Source: Dromaius novaehollandiae (Eukaryota; Chordata; Aves; Casuariiformes; Dromaiidae). Taken from it: a DNA stretch of 64,000 nt. Positions 41,363-52,090 of the stretch are shown one piece after another (within the stretch, counting starts at the first letter, position 1; every line of letters starts with the position of its first letter). The stretch spans positions 17,643,501-17,707,500 of the forward strand of contig NC_088111.1 in NCBI RefSeq assembly GCF_036370855.1. The letters are read 5' to 3'. The translations under genes were made by a program, and so were the position numbers. Below the pieces are notes generated by a model that saw only the letters and a program-made list of their open reading frames with translations, was not told the origin of the DNA and ran no database searches.

Positions 41363-42229
41363 TTACGAAGGCACCGTCAAGAAGACCATCTTGGTGGAGT
41401 ACACCAGGTCTACAAGGTAGGCGAGGAAGTTGAAGATGGTGAGGAAGGTCACCCCCAGGTGCCTGTTCCACCAGCAGTTCACGCCGCAGGAGCTGGGCCG
41501 GCTCCTCTTGTGGAAGCTGTACAGGGGCCAGAGGATGGTGGCCGTGAGGTACATCACCAGGGCCAGGGCGTTGTAGCCCACCAGCATCTTCTCCAGGGGG
41601 CAAGGCATGTAAGCGAGGCACCGGCCGATGGTCATGATGATGATGAGGAGGGTGATGACGAAGCAGATGGCATAGACGGCCACGCACCACTGCAGACCAG
41701 CTTCGGAGCTGACATCATCCAGCAAGGAGAAGATGAGACAGGCCACGTAGGCTTCAAACACTTTCAGGAGCCCCGGCACGGTGGAGAGGAAGCTGCTGAT
41801 GTCGCCCGGCTTGGCGCGCGTAAGCCCCACCTCCAGGGCGTAGGCGAGGAAGCAGAGGCAGGACATGGCCGTGGCCACGGCCTGGCGAACGCACTTGTTG
41901 GAGCGGCAGGGGCTGCTGATGAAGACGGAGGGGTACACCACGGAGGTGGTGAAGATCATCAGCGCGGCCAGCATGGAGAAGGCCGAGGTGAAGTCGTCCC
42001 AGGAGAGGGGCAGCTTGGGGTAGAGCTCCAGCAGCTCCAGCAGCACGATCAGCACGGTCACGGCGAAGCAGAAGCACCAGGTGAACATGCACCACGTCCC
42101 GTAGGTGCCGTCGTAGTCCTCGGTGGAGGCCACCAGGCTGAAGGCGGCGCAGGCCAGGACGATGGCGAAGAGCCGGGCGACGCCCACCCGGGAAGTCAGG
42201 GCGCGCGAGTTCGCCCGCACGACGGCCAT
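41363..42229 (-). CDS. MYADM-like protein (myeloid-associated differentiation marker family)
   Basis: Single-exon gene of 288 codons. MYADM-family proteins have two tandem MARVEL-type four-helix modules and sit in cholesterol-rich plasma-membrane domains, linked to Rac1 targeting and barrier function. About eight hydrophobic segments are visible, for example LFAIVLACAAFSLVAS, FCFAVTVLIVLLELLEL, MLAALMIFTTSVVYPSVF, CLCFLAYALEVGL, YVACLIFSLL, VAVYAICFVITLLIII, ALVMYLTATILWPLYSF and FLTIFNFLAYLVDLVYS. Family blocks are GTWCMFTWCFCFAV, PLSWDDFTSAF, TRAKPGDISSFLSTVPGLLK and QWCVAVYAICF. The intronless coding region is typical of the family. It lies between the PITPNC1-like and SEPTIN12 genes, all on the minus strand. 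It is closer to MYADM than to MYADML2 in wording, but orthology to either is unsure. Confidence 0.9.
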   Translation of the reverse strand: MAVVRANSRALTSRVGVARLFAIVLACAAFSLVASTEDYDGTYGTWCMFTWCFCFAVTVLIVLLELLELYPKLPLSWDDFTSAFSMLAALMIFTTSVVYPSVFISSPCRSNKCVRQAVATAMSCLCFLAYALEVGLTRAKPGDISSFLSTVPGLLKVFEAYVACLIFSLLDDVSSEAGLQWCVAVYAICFVITLLIIIMTIGRCLAYMPCPLEKMLVGYNALALVMYLTATILWPLYSFHKRSRPSSCGVNCWWNRHLGVTFLTIFNFLAYLVDLVYSTKMVFLTVPS

Positions 42230-42965
42230 GGCGCGCCGAGCCCCAGCCCCAGCCCCAGCCCCAGCCCCGGCCCGGCAGTCCGGTCCGGTCCGGCCCGGCC
42301 CGCAGTGCCCGCTCCCGGCGAGCTCGCCCGCCCGCGCCGCGCGCTCCCGCCCAGTGCCGGGAAGTGGCGCCGCCGGCGCCAGCTCTTATCCGGGCCCCGG
42401 CGCCCGAGGGGCGGGGCGGGACAGGGCGCGGCGCGGCGCGGGGAGGGGAGCGGAGCGCAGGAGAGGCTCCGGCCGCCGCCGCGGGGGCCCCGCCGCCGCC
42501 CGCCCCCGCCGCCGGGCCCGGCCCCGCGCGCCGCCCCCGCGGCTGCCGCCGCCCCCGATACCGCGGCGCCTCCCCGGGACCGCGCGGCCAGAGGGGCCCG
42601 GGGCCGCGGCCCTGGCGGGGCGGGCGGCGGGGGCAGCGCAGCCTCAGCGCCCCCCGGGCGGCAGCGGCGGCAGCGCGGTGCCCGGGCGCAGCCCCGCTCC
42701 CGCAGCCCGGCCCCGATAAGCGGCTCAAAGTCCGGGCGGTGGCGGGTGCCGCCCCCGGGCAGGGCGGGGGGGGCAGTGGGGCGGCAGGGCGCCCGCACCC
42801 CGCCGCCGCCCCCCCCCCCCCAGCGTCCCGGTGCCGAGGCGGGGGCAGCAGGGCACCCGGGCGGGTGCTGGCGCACAGAGCAGCACGGGAGGGCAGCAGC
42901 CACCAGCCGGGGGGGGCTCCAGTGGGAGGATGATGAGGATGAAGGCCGAAGGCTCCAGGTAGATC

Positions 42966-42971
42966 TTTAAT
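42966..42971 (-). terminator. SEPTIN12: Poly(A) signal ATTAAA of SEPTIN12
   Basis: TTTAAT on plus, ATTAAA on minus, about 470 bp after the septin stop codon. This places the septin 3' end roughly 700 bp from the start codon of the downstream MYADM-like gene. Confidence 0.6.
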
Positions 42972-43439
42972 GCGAGCAGGCTCCAGGGGCGCGTGAACCC
43001 ACGGCGAAGCTCGGGCACCGAGGCCGGGGCAGCCTGGGGACAGAGCCCCCCCAGCGCCCGGGGCCCGGCCCAGCGCAGCCTGGCCCCCGCACCGCTCGCC
43101 CTGCCCGCGTCCCCTCCCCAAACCCGCGTGGGCTTGGGGCAGCGCGGTACCCCCCGAGAGCCAGAGAAAGGTCCCCATTTCTTGCTTACCCGCACGCCCC
43201 CCCCGGGGCTCCCCTACCCCCTGGGGACGCAGGAGGCCAGGGCAGAGGGAGGCCGGTGCAGGCGGGCTCGGGGCCCGTGTCCCCTGCCCGTGTGGGGCGA
43301 AGGCGCGAGGCACAGTCCCTGGCGGGGCGCCCGGGCTGGGGGACGGGGGGGCCGGCTCTGTCCAGGCGGCGGCTTTCGGCGGGACGCGGCTCTGCTGCCC
43401 GCTGCCGCCCGTCCTCCGCGGCAGCGCCCGCCCGGCGGC

Positions 43440-46400
43440 TCAGAGGTTGCTCTCGTCCTCGTCCTTGCCCAGCAGCCCGTTGACGGGGCCCAGCGCCTGG
43501 CGGGTGCCCTCGTTCAGCCGCCGCACGCGGTAGCTCTCGTAATGCACGTTGTGGGTGATGTCCTTGAGATCCTGCAGGTGGGACCTGCCCGGGTGGCAGC
43601 CAGAGGGAAGGGGATGGAGGAGGCGGTCACGCACGGCCAGTGCCGCGGCACGGCTGCCCCGGCGTCCCCACCAGCCTGCCCTGCTCCCGCGGCACGGTGA
43701 TGCGGGAGGCCACGTGCCCCCACGCCGTGGGGTGCCCAGCGCCCCGAGCTCCCGCCACCGTCCCCGCGCGGGCAGGGCCGCCTCTCACCGGATGAGCAGG
43801 TCCCGCAGCATGGGGAACTCGCAGTGCACCGGGTTCTCCACTGCAAGACAAGACCGAGAGCGCTCTGCTGCCGCGCGGGCCGGGAGCCCCTCCGGGCGAC
43901 AGCTGCCCCGAGCAGGGCCACCCCGGCCTGGGCACCCGGTGCCACCATAGGTGCCCACGAGGTGCCCGCTAGCGGGGCCCAAGTGGAAAAGGGCTGGCAG
44001 TGCAAGCAGCTCCTCCTACCTTCGATGATGCCCCACTTGGTCTTGCGGCCCAGCACCCGCTTGCCGTTCACCTGGTGCTCCTGGTCCGCCCCCACCACGG
44101 CGAACGGGATCTTCTCCTGCCAGTGCAGAGGAGGGTCACCCGGGGGTGCTGCCAGCTCCACCAGCCCCAATCTCCCCCCCCCAGCCATCTTCCCACCACT
44201 CACCCGAATCCTGTCGTTCAGGGACCTGTCATCCGGGTCCTCGTCGAAGTCCTCCTGCGGGTACACGCTGATGGCGTGGGCCTTCAGGTCCCTCTGGATC
44301 TGCAGGACATGGGGGCTTGAGATGGCCACGGACCAAGGGTGGCCGGGTGGCGGGAGACAGAGCGCCCTGCCCACGGGGCCGGGGCCCGGCGGGTGCTCGC
44401 GGGGCAGCTGGGACCCCGTGGGAGCTGCCCTCACCCGTTGCTTGAACTCAGCCCGCTCCTCCAGGGTGAGCGTGTCGGCCTTGGCGATCACGGGCACCAC
44501 GTTGACGATCTTGCTGAGCCGCCGCATGAACTCCAGGTCGAGGGGCCGCAGCCTGCCAGGGAGGCCCGTCGGTGCCGGGCGCGGGGCGCCGCTGCAGCCC
44601 CCGCCACCGCGGAGCCCCCGCCGCGCGCCGAAACCCGAGGCCCCCCATGCCCGAGCCACGCTGCCGCCGCTCGAGCCCACCAGACCTGCCCAGGGTGAGG
44701 ACGAGGAGCTGGGCGCGCGGCCGGGCTGCAGCGGGGTGCCGGCGGGGCACCCACGGGTGCCTCTGCAGCCAACACTCACCAGTGTCCGGTGGGGGGGACG
44801 AAGTACACGCAGCCGTGCACCCTGGTGTCCGGGATCTTCCTCTTGCGGGTGATGAGGATCTCCTCGCGCAGGTACCGCTCGTACTGCTCGTTGATGTACT
44901 TGATGATGGGGTCCCAGCTGGCGGGGGGCAGAGTGGGGGCGGTGAGGAGCCTGGGGATGTCTGGAGCAGCACCCGGCAGCCGGTGTCCCCCCCCCGAAAC
45001 GCAGCCGTGCAATGAGCCAACCTGCCCGACCCCCTGGGCTGCGCGCCTGGCGCTGGGGGACGGCAGGACGGGGCGATCCCCGGGACGGACACCCTCAGTG
45101 CGGACCCCGAGGACCCCGCTCCCCGCATGACGGCTGGGCGCCTCCCTGGGTGCCAATGCTGGCCCCAGCGCCCGGTCCCAGCTGCGTCCCGAGGACCAAC
45201 CTACCAGTTCTCGTTGTTGATCTGATCACCGAATCCCGGCGTGTCCGTCACCGTCAGCTTCATCTTCACGCCCTTCTCCTCGATGACTGGCAGGGCAGAG
45301 GGGCACAGCGTCAGTGGCCCCGGCAGCAGGAGCAGCGGCGATGCCACCTGTCCCCAGGGTGTGGGACAGCGGCGGGGGGGTGGCAGGGCCCTACCGTGGG
45401 TGACGGACTGCAGCTGCACCGTCTTGGGGATGCGCTCCTCACGGCCGGGCTGCGTGGCTCTGCGGCTCACCTTGGACTTGAAGAGGGTGTTGACCATGGT
45501 GGACTTGCCCAGGCCGCTCTGCCCTGCGGGGAGGCCGCGGGCACGGTGAGGGAGGGCCGCCCGTCCGCCAGTGAGGCTCAACCCCCCCCGGCCGGTGGCT
45601 CCGCTCGCCCCCTCCGCCCCTGCGCTGAGCCGAAACGTCCAACTCGTGCCGTGACGAACTCCCGCGGCGGAGGGCAGCAGATGGCGGGATGCGCCGGGGC
45701 AGCAGCGCCGGCACTGTGGGAGCTCCCCCGCGGCTCGCCCGTCCCGCGGGAGCCAGACGGCCGCCGCGTCCCGCCGCCTCCCCTCCCACGGCTCCGGGCT
45801 CCCAGCCAGCTCCTGGGAAGCGGCTCCTGTGCTGCCGCGTGCCGGTGCTGCCGGGCCGGGGGCGAGCGCTCACCTACGACCATGATGTTGAACTCGAAGC
45901 CCGTCTTCATGGTCTTGATTCTCATCTGGTCGAGCACGGCCTCGATGCCCACGTAGCCGAAGAGCTCGCGGCCCCCCTGCTCGGGCTCAGCGGCGGGGGG
46001 CGGCCCCTCGGGCGCTGCCGCCGGCGGCTCCATGCCGGGCTCCAGGCTGCTCCCTGCGCGGCAGCACGGCGCAGGGTGAGACCGCGCCGCCTCGCCCGCC
46101 GCGGCGCCCACTCACCCCGCCGGAGCACCCCGTGCCGGGCAGGGCTCCCGCGCGCCTCGCCCCGCTCCCGGCGCCGTTTCCCCAGCAGCAGCCAGCCCGG
46201 CCTGAAGCCCGCGGGCAAGCAGACGCGGCGCATTCCTCGCCGCCGGCCGCCCTCGGCCCAGCAACGGGGCCTGGCGCTGCCAGCCCGGCGCTCCCGCCCA
46301 GGGCGGCCACCGGCACCGTCCCCGGCCCCTCCGCACGGATCTGCCCGGCCCCGGCCCCACGCCGAGCCCGACCTCCGAGGCGCATCCCCGGCATCCGCCC

Positions 46401-49400
46401 GGGCGCTGCCGCTCCTGCCTCCTGCGCCAGGGCCGGGGCTGCAGCAGCCGCCTGGGCCAGCTCGCGCCTGCAAAGTGGCGCTGGGGGATGCCACCATGCC
46501 GGCCCCACGGCGGGCGCTGCCACGGGTGCCCGGCCACGGCAGCGCGCCCACAGCATCCCGCGTGGAGGCTCCCGCGAGGGGCCCCGAGCCGCCCGGCAGA
46601 GCCCCGCGGCCGCACGGAGGGGAGGCCAGCTCCCTCGTCCTCCTTTGTCTGCCGGCTCCGGCAGCCTCCGGAGCCCTCCTCCTCCTCCTCCTCCTCCCCG
46701 GCACAGCCATTGTTCGGTCCTACCTCGGCGATGCGGTGCCGGCGCCGGGCGCTAGCGCGGTGCGGTGCCCACGGGTGCCATGCGCGGCGCGCCGAGCCCG
46801 CCCGGTGTCCCCGGGCCTCGGCTGCGGGCGGCGCGGGCTGCCGGCGCCCGGCGGCTCGCAGCGCGGAGAAGCAGTCCCCTCCCCTCCGCCAGCTCCCCCG
46901 CCGCGATCAAACGGGGGCTGCGAGCCCGGCGGCTCTCGCACATGACTAGAATGGGAATAACGCTCCCCTCCCCTCTCCTCCGCTCGCCGCCTCTCCTCCC
47001 CTTCCCTCCCGCCGCGGCATCCCCCGAGCGTGCCCGGGCCCCGCGCGACACTCCCCTGGATGCGCGGGCAAGCGGGAGCGTGGCCTTGGTCGCCTTCCCG
47101 GCCACGCGCCCGGCGGAGTCCCTGGGTGCAGAGCCGGGCGACGCCACGGCTGCCCCGGAGCTGCCGCCCCCCGGGGCATCGCCCCGCCGGCTCCCACAGA
47201 GCATCGGCTCCCGCGGAGCATCGCCGCGGCGGCGCAGACGGCACCGGCCCGGGGAGAGGGCAGGGCGGAGGTGCCGGCGGCGCTGGGCGTCGTGCCGCCT
47301 GCCCGTGGGGGCCGCCCGCCTCTCGGCCCCGCGCTGCCCTCCGCCCAGGGGCCGCGGCACGGCCGGGGGGGCGGCGGAGCCCGGCAGCCCCCGCACGGCG
47401 CACCGAGCCCCTCACTACCCCTCCGCGTGCCCAGGCGCGATGGGGCCCTGTGGCCAGACCTGTTCCAGGACTAATTGCCGGTGTCTCATTTTCCAGGCGG
47501 GGACAGGCAATCCCGGCCGTGGGCTCCCACAGCGGCTTAATTACGGATGCAGGGTTAATCGGCGTGCGCTGCCCGGGGACGCCTCTAATAAGCTTCGGGG
47601 GCGGCCTGCGGGCGCTGGGAAGGAGGACGAGGCTGGACGCGAGCCCTCCGGCCGGGCCACGCTCACCACATCACTGCAATGACCCCATTTCCCACGCTCT
47701 GCCTGGTGCCTCGGCGGCCCCCGAGACGCCGGCCCGGCACAGTGCGCCTGGCCCAGCCATCAACCGGCTTGCGGGAGCCGGCGGCTGCGTCGCGGTGGGT
47801 TTTGGCGCTGGCGGGCTGGGTTTGCACGGGGGCGGCCGGGGCCGGCCCTACCTGCCCGGCCGGACACGACCCGGGAGCACCTCTCCCGGCACTACGCGCG
47901 TCCCCAGGGCAGAGCGCTGCCGAACGCCGGACACGGAGCCGGCCGGCCTGCGAGGCGGGTGCAGGCAGCGCGGGGCTGCGCGGGGAGCTGGGGGCCGCCG
48001 CGAGGGCGCCCGGCCTGCTGGCTCCCGCTGCCGCGCTGCAGAAGCAGAAGTGAGACCGCGGGGCCGGGCCAGGCGCCTGCGCGGCAGCAGCAGCAACCCC
48101 ACCGCAGCGCCGCGGCCCTGCCCACCGGCTCCCGTCAAGGGGGCTGGGGTCGAGGTGGGGGTCAGGGTATAGGGGTCAGGGTGGGGGTCAGGGTGTAGGG
48201 GTCGGGGTAGGTCCCAGCTGGGCAGCGAGGCGTCGGGGCGCTCGCCCTGCCCGGCCGCCCAGCCCCGCAGCACCGTGCACCCCGCGCCGCCCATCCCGCC
48301 CCGGCTCCTACCTCCGGCACCGCGGGCACGGCCAGCCCCGGCCCAGGCTGCTGCTGCGGAGAGCCGGCCACCCTCCGGCCACCGGGGCCAAATGGCTCCC
48401 GGGGTGCAAGGCAGGGAGGGAAGCTGCGGCCCGCGGCTCCTCCTCCACCCCTCCTCCTCCTCCTCCTCCTCCACCCCTCCTCCTCCTCCTCCTCCTCCTC
48501 CTCCTCCTCCTCGCCTCCCGGGCCCTGCGTGGGCGACCGGGGCTCGGCGTGGAAGCGAAAGGCAGCCCGCTGCCTCCGCGCCCGGCACTCGCGCTTCCTC
48601 GAAAGTGGAGCGGGCCCCGGCCCACCGGCCCGGCCGGCAGAGGAACCGCCGCGTCCCCACCTCTTCCTGGCCCCGGGGCAGGCCGCGGCACCTTGCACCC
48701 CGCTCCGCTGGGCGACGCCGGGGCTGCTGGCACACGCGGGGCACGCGCGGCTCCGGCAAAGGGTGCCAGGGCCAAGGAGCCCTGCTGCCCCTGGGCTGCC
48801 GCAGGAAGGGAGGCGCCGATCCAAGGAAAAGAGGGATGAAAAGGGCAGAAAGCGGGGTCCTACCGTGCCGGGGTGCAGGGCTGCACGGCATCTCCGACAA
48901 GGCTGGTGCAGGGGCCTCGGTGCCGCGGGGCTCCCGGGGCGGCGGCGGCCCCCCGAGAAAGGCGGGCTGCGAGCTCACTTGCACCGTCTGCGGCTGAGAC
49001 ACCAGCTTGAAGGGGGCGGCGCGGGGCGCCGGGGCGGCCTCGTCGTGCCGGGGCGGCCGCGGGGGCCAGCGGGCCGGGCCGGGGCCGGCGGCGAGGCGGA
49101 GCGGCGCGTGGGGCGGCACCGGGGCGCTCGGCTCCTCGGCGATGTGCAGGGCAGGTGGCGGCAGCGGGCCGGGCCGCTCCGCCGGGGCGCGGGGGCCACC
49201 GGGGCACGAGGCCTGCGTCAGGCCGGGGCCGGCGGGCGCCGGGGCGGCGGGGAGGCTCCGCTGGAAGGAGGCGACGCGGCCGAGGCCGGCGGTGCCGTTG
49301 GGCCGGACGCTGCCGTCGAGGGAGCGGCTGCTGCCGCGGCGGGCCGGGGGACCGGGGCTGTGGGGCGGCAAGCGGGGCGGCGAGTGGGGTGCCTCGGCCC

Positions 49401-51014
49401 CATCCTCCGCCTCGAACGACTTCTGCAGCGCTGCGGGGAGAGAGAGCGGCGTGAGAGTGGCCTCCCCGCGCCACGGGCGCCCCCGGCCCGCGCCCCCCCC
49501 ACCACTGCGCGGCCTCAGCACCAAAGGGCTGCTTGTTCGCCGCCGGCCGCTGGGAAACCGGATCCGGGGCCGGCGGCAGCCCAGGGCTCGGGTCCCCCCG
49601 GCGCATTGTTGCGCGGCGCTTATCGCGGGGCCGGGCTGGCGGGGGCCGCGCTCCCCCGTGCAGCACACTGACCCCTTTATTCCCCGCCGCGGCGGGATGG
49701 GAGCCGGCCTCAGGCAGCCCGCGTAACCGGATCCCCTGCCCGGATCCGCTCCCCTCGCCTCCCGGCACGGCAGGGCTCGGCTCTGCCACACGGGCACGAT
49801 CCACCTGTGCTCCCCGGCCCTGGAGTGGTGAGAAAGCTTGAAAACACAGATGCAGCTGATGCCCTGTGCCAGCCCGCAACAGCTGCTGCCAAGGATTATT
49901 GCCCCATTTTGCTTCTTAAGTGTTAACTCTGAAGGCTAACAATGGCGAGGTAGGCCAGCACTATCACAACACATGCAGCAGCAACAGTGTCTACATAGGA
50001 GTCTCCTCTGCCCCAATGCCCAGGAGGGCTTTTCACCTCCTCCAGCAGCACGACAGTGGGATGCCCCATGGCAGATGGAGTGAAAAGTGCCCTCCGTCAC
50101 CTTCCCTGGGGACAGGCTCCCTCCAGGCCAGCCCTTCCCCAGGGAAAAGCTCCCAGCAGCTCTCACTGGCAGCCTCGTGCGGCCCCTCTGCTCGTGGGTG
50201 GAAATCAGCCAAGCGGTGCGGGAGCGAGGAGAGGGGAACAGCACGCTGCCGCGGCACGTCGGCCTGGCCGGGACCCCCGTGGACGCCCCCGCGGGGGCAC
50301 CGGGCTGCCAGGGCCGGGGCCGGCGGCGGCGGGAGCGGACGGGTTAAGGCGGCCAGGGTAGGTGCGCGCATTCCTCCGCGGCGGCAGGCAGGAGCCCCAG
50401 CGTCAGGTTACGGCGCCCGCTCCTCCCCACCCTGCCCCTTCCCAAGCCCCTCCGCGACCCGCCGCGGCCTCCGGTGCGGAGCGCGGGACGACCGAGGGCC
50501 GGGACAGGGCCCAGCCACCTCTGCAGCCCCCTCCCCGGCTGCGGCGCCCCCCGGCCCCCTCCCCAGCCCCGCGTCCCTCCCGCGGCCTGGCACCGGCCTG
50601 CGAGGGAAGCACTCCCTGCGTGCAGGGAGCAAACCCCCAGCACCCGGGCCCTGCGGCACCCCTGGGTGCCAGCCTCGCCGCGCGCCCCCGGCTCCCCACG
50701 ATGCCCGCTCATTCCTGGCACGGTGCCCTGGCCAGGGGGAGCCAGGTCCCCCCGGCCCCCAGCCCAAAACCCAGCCCGGGCACCTACCTACGCGCCGCTT
50801 GCACCCGCGGGGGCCAGGGCAGCCTCCCCGCAGGCAGCGTGTTGCGGCGCAGGCACAGAGCACGCACATGCTGCCCAGGGGGGCTGCGGCATGCCCGCAC
50901 GCCCCTCCGGCCTCCCGCGCGGCGACGGGGCGCGCGCACGGGTTGGAGCACGCACGCACGGGCTGGGGCGCGCACACCCACGCCCGCGGGCCAGAGCACG
51001 CACGCACACCCATG

Positions 51015-51063
<49 letters not shown>

Positions 51064-51337
51064 GTTACAGCATGCACACACACATACAGGTTAGAGCATG
51101 CACGCGCACACGGGTCAGAGCAGGCACACGCATGGGTTATTGCATGCACCCCCACACCCCCACGGGTTATTGCATGCACCCCCACGGGTTAGGGCATGCA
51201 CACCCAGGCTGGAGTGTGCACACACACACGCACACACGCACACGCACACGCGCGCGTTGCAGTCCCCGGCGGCCCTGCCTACCCTCGAAGTCGGAGAGGA
51301 TGCCGTCGAGGTGCTCGCTGACGGAGAGCTGCGCCAT
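43440..51337 (-). CDS. SEPTIN12: SEPTIN12, filament-forming septin GTPase, long and short forms
   Basis: Septin of the SEPTIN3/9/12 group, a filament-forming GTPase of the cortex; human SEPTIN12 is a sperm annulus component. Body exons (minus): 45874-46053, 45395-45523, 45205-45286, 44780-44917, 44435-44552, 44204-44299, 44020-44116, 43789-43840, 43440-43584. Seen are the P-loop GQSGLGKST, the G3 motif DTPGFGDQ, the G4 motif AKAD and the septin unique element (GRKTKWGIIEVEN). There is no C-terminal coiled coil, as expected for this group. The short form starts at ATG 46033 (MEPPAAAPEGPPP), 338 aa against 358 in human. A long form adds exons 48864-49430 and 51283-51337, in frame, giving 552 aa. 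SEPTIN12 rather than SEPTIN9 is favoured by GIEAVLDQMRIKTMKTGFEF and KGVKMKLTVTDTPGF. One oddity is Trp at the usual Cys/Ser in TGHxLRPLD, formed across a splice junction. Confidence 0.9.
46700..48330 (-). promoter_or_regulatory. SEPTIN12: Possible alternative first exons/promoters of short SEPTIN12
   Basis: Three donor-like sites on the minus strand (near 46716 GCCGAG|GTAGGACC, 47849 GGGCAG|GTAGGGCC, 48308 GCCGGAG|GTAGGAGCC) sit in CpG-rich sequence upstream of the acceptor at 46054. Any could end a non-coding first exon feeding the internal ATG at 46033. Around 47455-47600 there is an unusual cluster of homeodomain-type AT cores (TAATTG, TTAATTA, GTTAATC, CTAATAAG). This is inference only. 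Confidence 0.3.
48445..48512. repeat. (TCC)n microsatellite
   Basis: Plus-strand CTCCTCCTCC tract with one interruption by CACCCC, about 20 triplets, in the long-isoform intron of SEPTIN12. The sense strand is (GGA)n. Confidence 0.9.
48864..51337 (-). CDS. SEPTIN12: SEPTIN12 long-isoform N-terminal exons (SEPTIN9-like)
   Basis: Exon A (51283-51337) encodes MAQLSVSEHLDGILSDFE. Exon B (48864-49430) continues ALQKSFEAEDGAEAPHSPP and then 170-odd Pro/Ala/Ser-rich residues. This parallels the SEPTIN9 second isoform N-terminus, recalled as MSDPAVNAQLDGIISDFE followed by ALKRSFEVEEVETPNSTPP, including the same exon break after SDFE. Exon B ends CACG|GTAGG and joins the body exon at 46053 in frame to give GSSLEPGMEPP. 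The start is in good Kozak context (GGCATGGCG) in a CpG-rich region. Human SEPTIN12, as I know it, has no such extension. Confidence 0.8.
50935..51256. repeat. CA-rich compound repeat with GGGTTA motifs beside septin exon A
   Basis: A (CA)n core at 51021-51061 is flanked by tandem variants of a 20-30 bp unit combining ACACACAC, GGGTTAGAGCA or GGGTTATTGCA, and TGCATGCAC. The array ends about 25 bp from the splice donor of the long-isoform first exon. Alternating purine-pyrimidine content makes it a candidate Z-DNA former. Confidence 0.9.
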
Positions 51338-51639
51338 GCCGGGGGCGCCGCCCGGGGGCCCCGCGGGCCCCGCCGCATGGGAGCCGCCCCGCCGCGCCGC
51401 GCCGGGCCGGGCCGGGCCGGGCCGCAGCCGCTGCGCAGCCCCGCGCTGGGACGGCGCGGCTGCCCCGGCCGCTGCGGGCAGAGCGGCGAAGGAGGAGGAG
51501 AAAAGAGAGGCCGGGGAGGAGGGGAGGGGGCGGGGGCACCGGGCCCGCTCCGACCGCCGAGGGGAAGGGGAGGCGCGGCCGGGCTCCCCCCGCCCCGCCG
51601 CGGGCTTCGCCGGCCCCAGCACTGCCGCCCCCGTCCCAT

Positions 51640-52090
51640 GGGCTCCGCCATCCCCAATGCCACCACCTCCGTGCAATGGGCACTGCCATCCCCTGTGCCA
51701 CCACCTCCGTGCAATGGGCACTGCCATCCCCAATGCCACCACCTCTGTGCAATGGGCACTGCCATCCCCAGTGCCACCATCCCCATCCCACTGGCACTGC
51801 CATCCCCAATGCCACCGTCCCCATCCCACGGGCACTGCCATCCCCAATGCCACCATCTCCATGCAATGGGCTCTGCCATCCCCAGTGCCACCATCCCCAT
51901 GCCACGGGCTCTGCCAGCCCATTACAGGCTCTGCCAGCCCATCACTGCTGTCCCCATCCCGTGGGCTCTGCTGTCCCCAGTGCCCCCATCCCCTTGCCCC
52001 TGGCTCTGCTGTCCCCATCACTGCCATCCCCATCCCACAGGCCGTGCTGGCCCCATCACTGCTGTCCCTGTGCCACGGGCCCTGCCGGCC
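51640..52090. repeat. About 44-bp minisatellite upstream of the septin promoter
   Basis: Around ten imperfect copies with the theme CACTGCCATCCCCAATGCCA / CCACCTCTGTGCAATGGG, decaying toward the right end into CCCCATCACTGCTGTCC-like units. Confidence 0.9.

Noticed and set aside
48308-48775. Arg/Gly-rich frame as an extra septin coding exon
   Set aside because: It is created by the (TCC)n repeat, is not phase-linked to the septin exons, and shows no similarity to septin N-termini.
50935-51256. Interstitial telomere sequence
   Set aside because: GGGTTA blocks are separated by CA-rich spacers and do not form the uninterrupted TTAGGG tandem of a true interstitial telomere.
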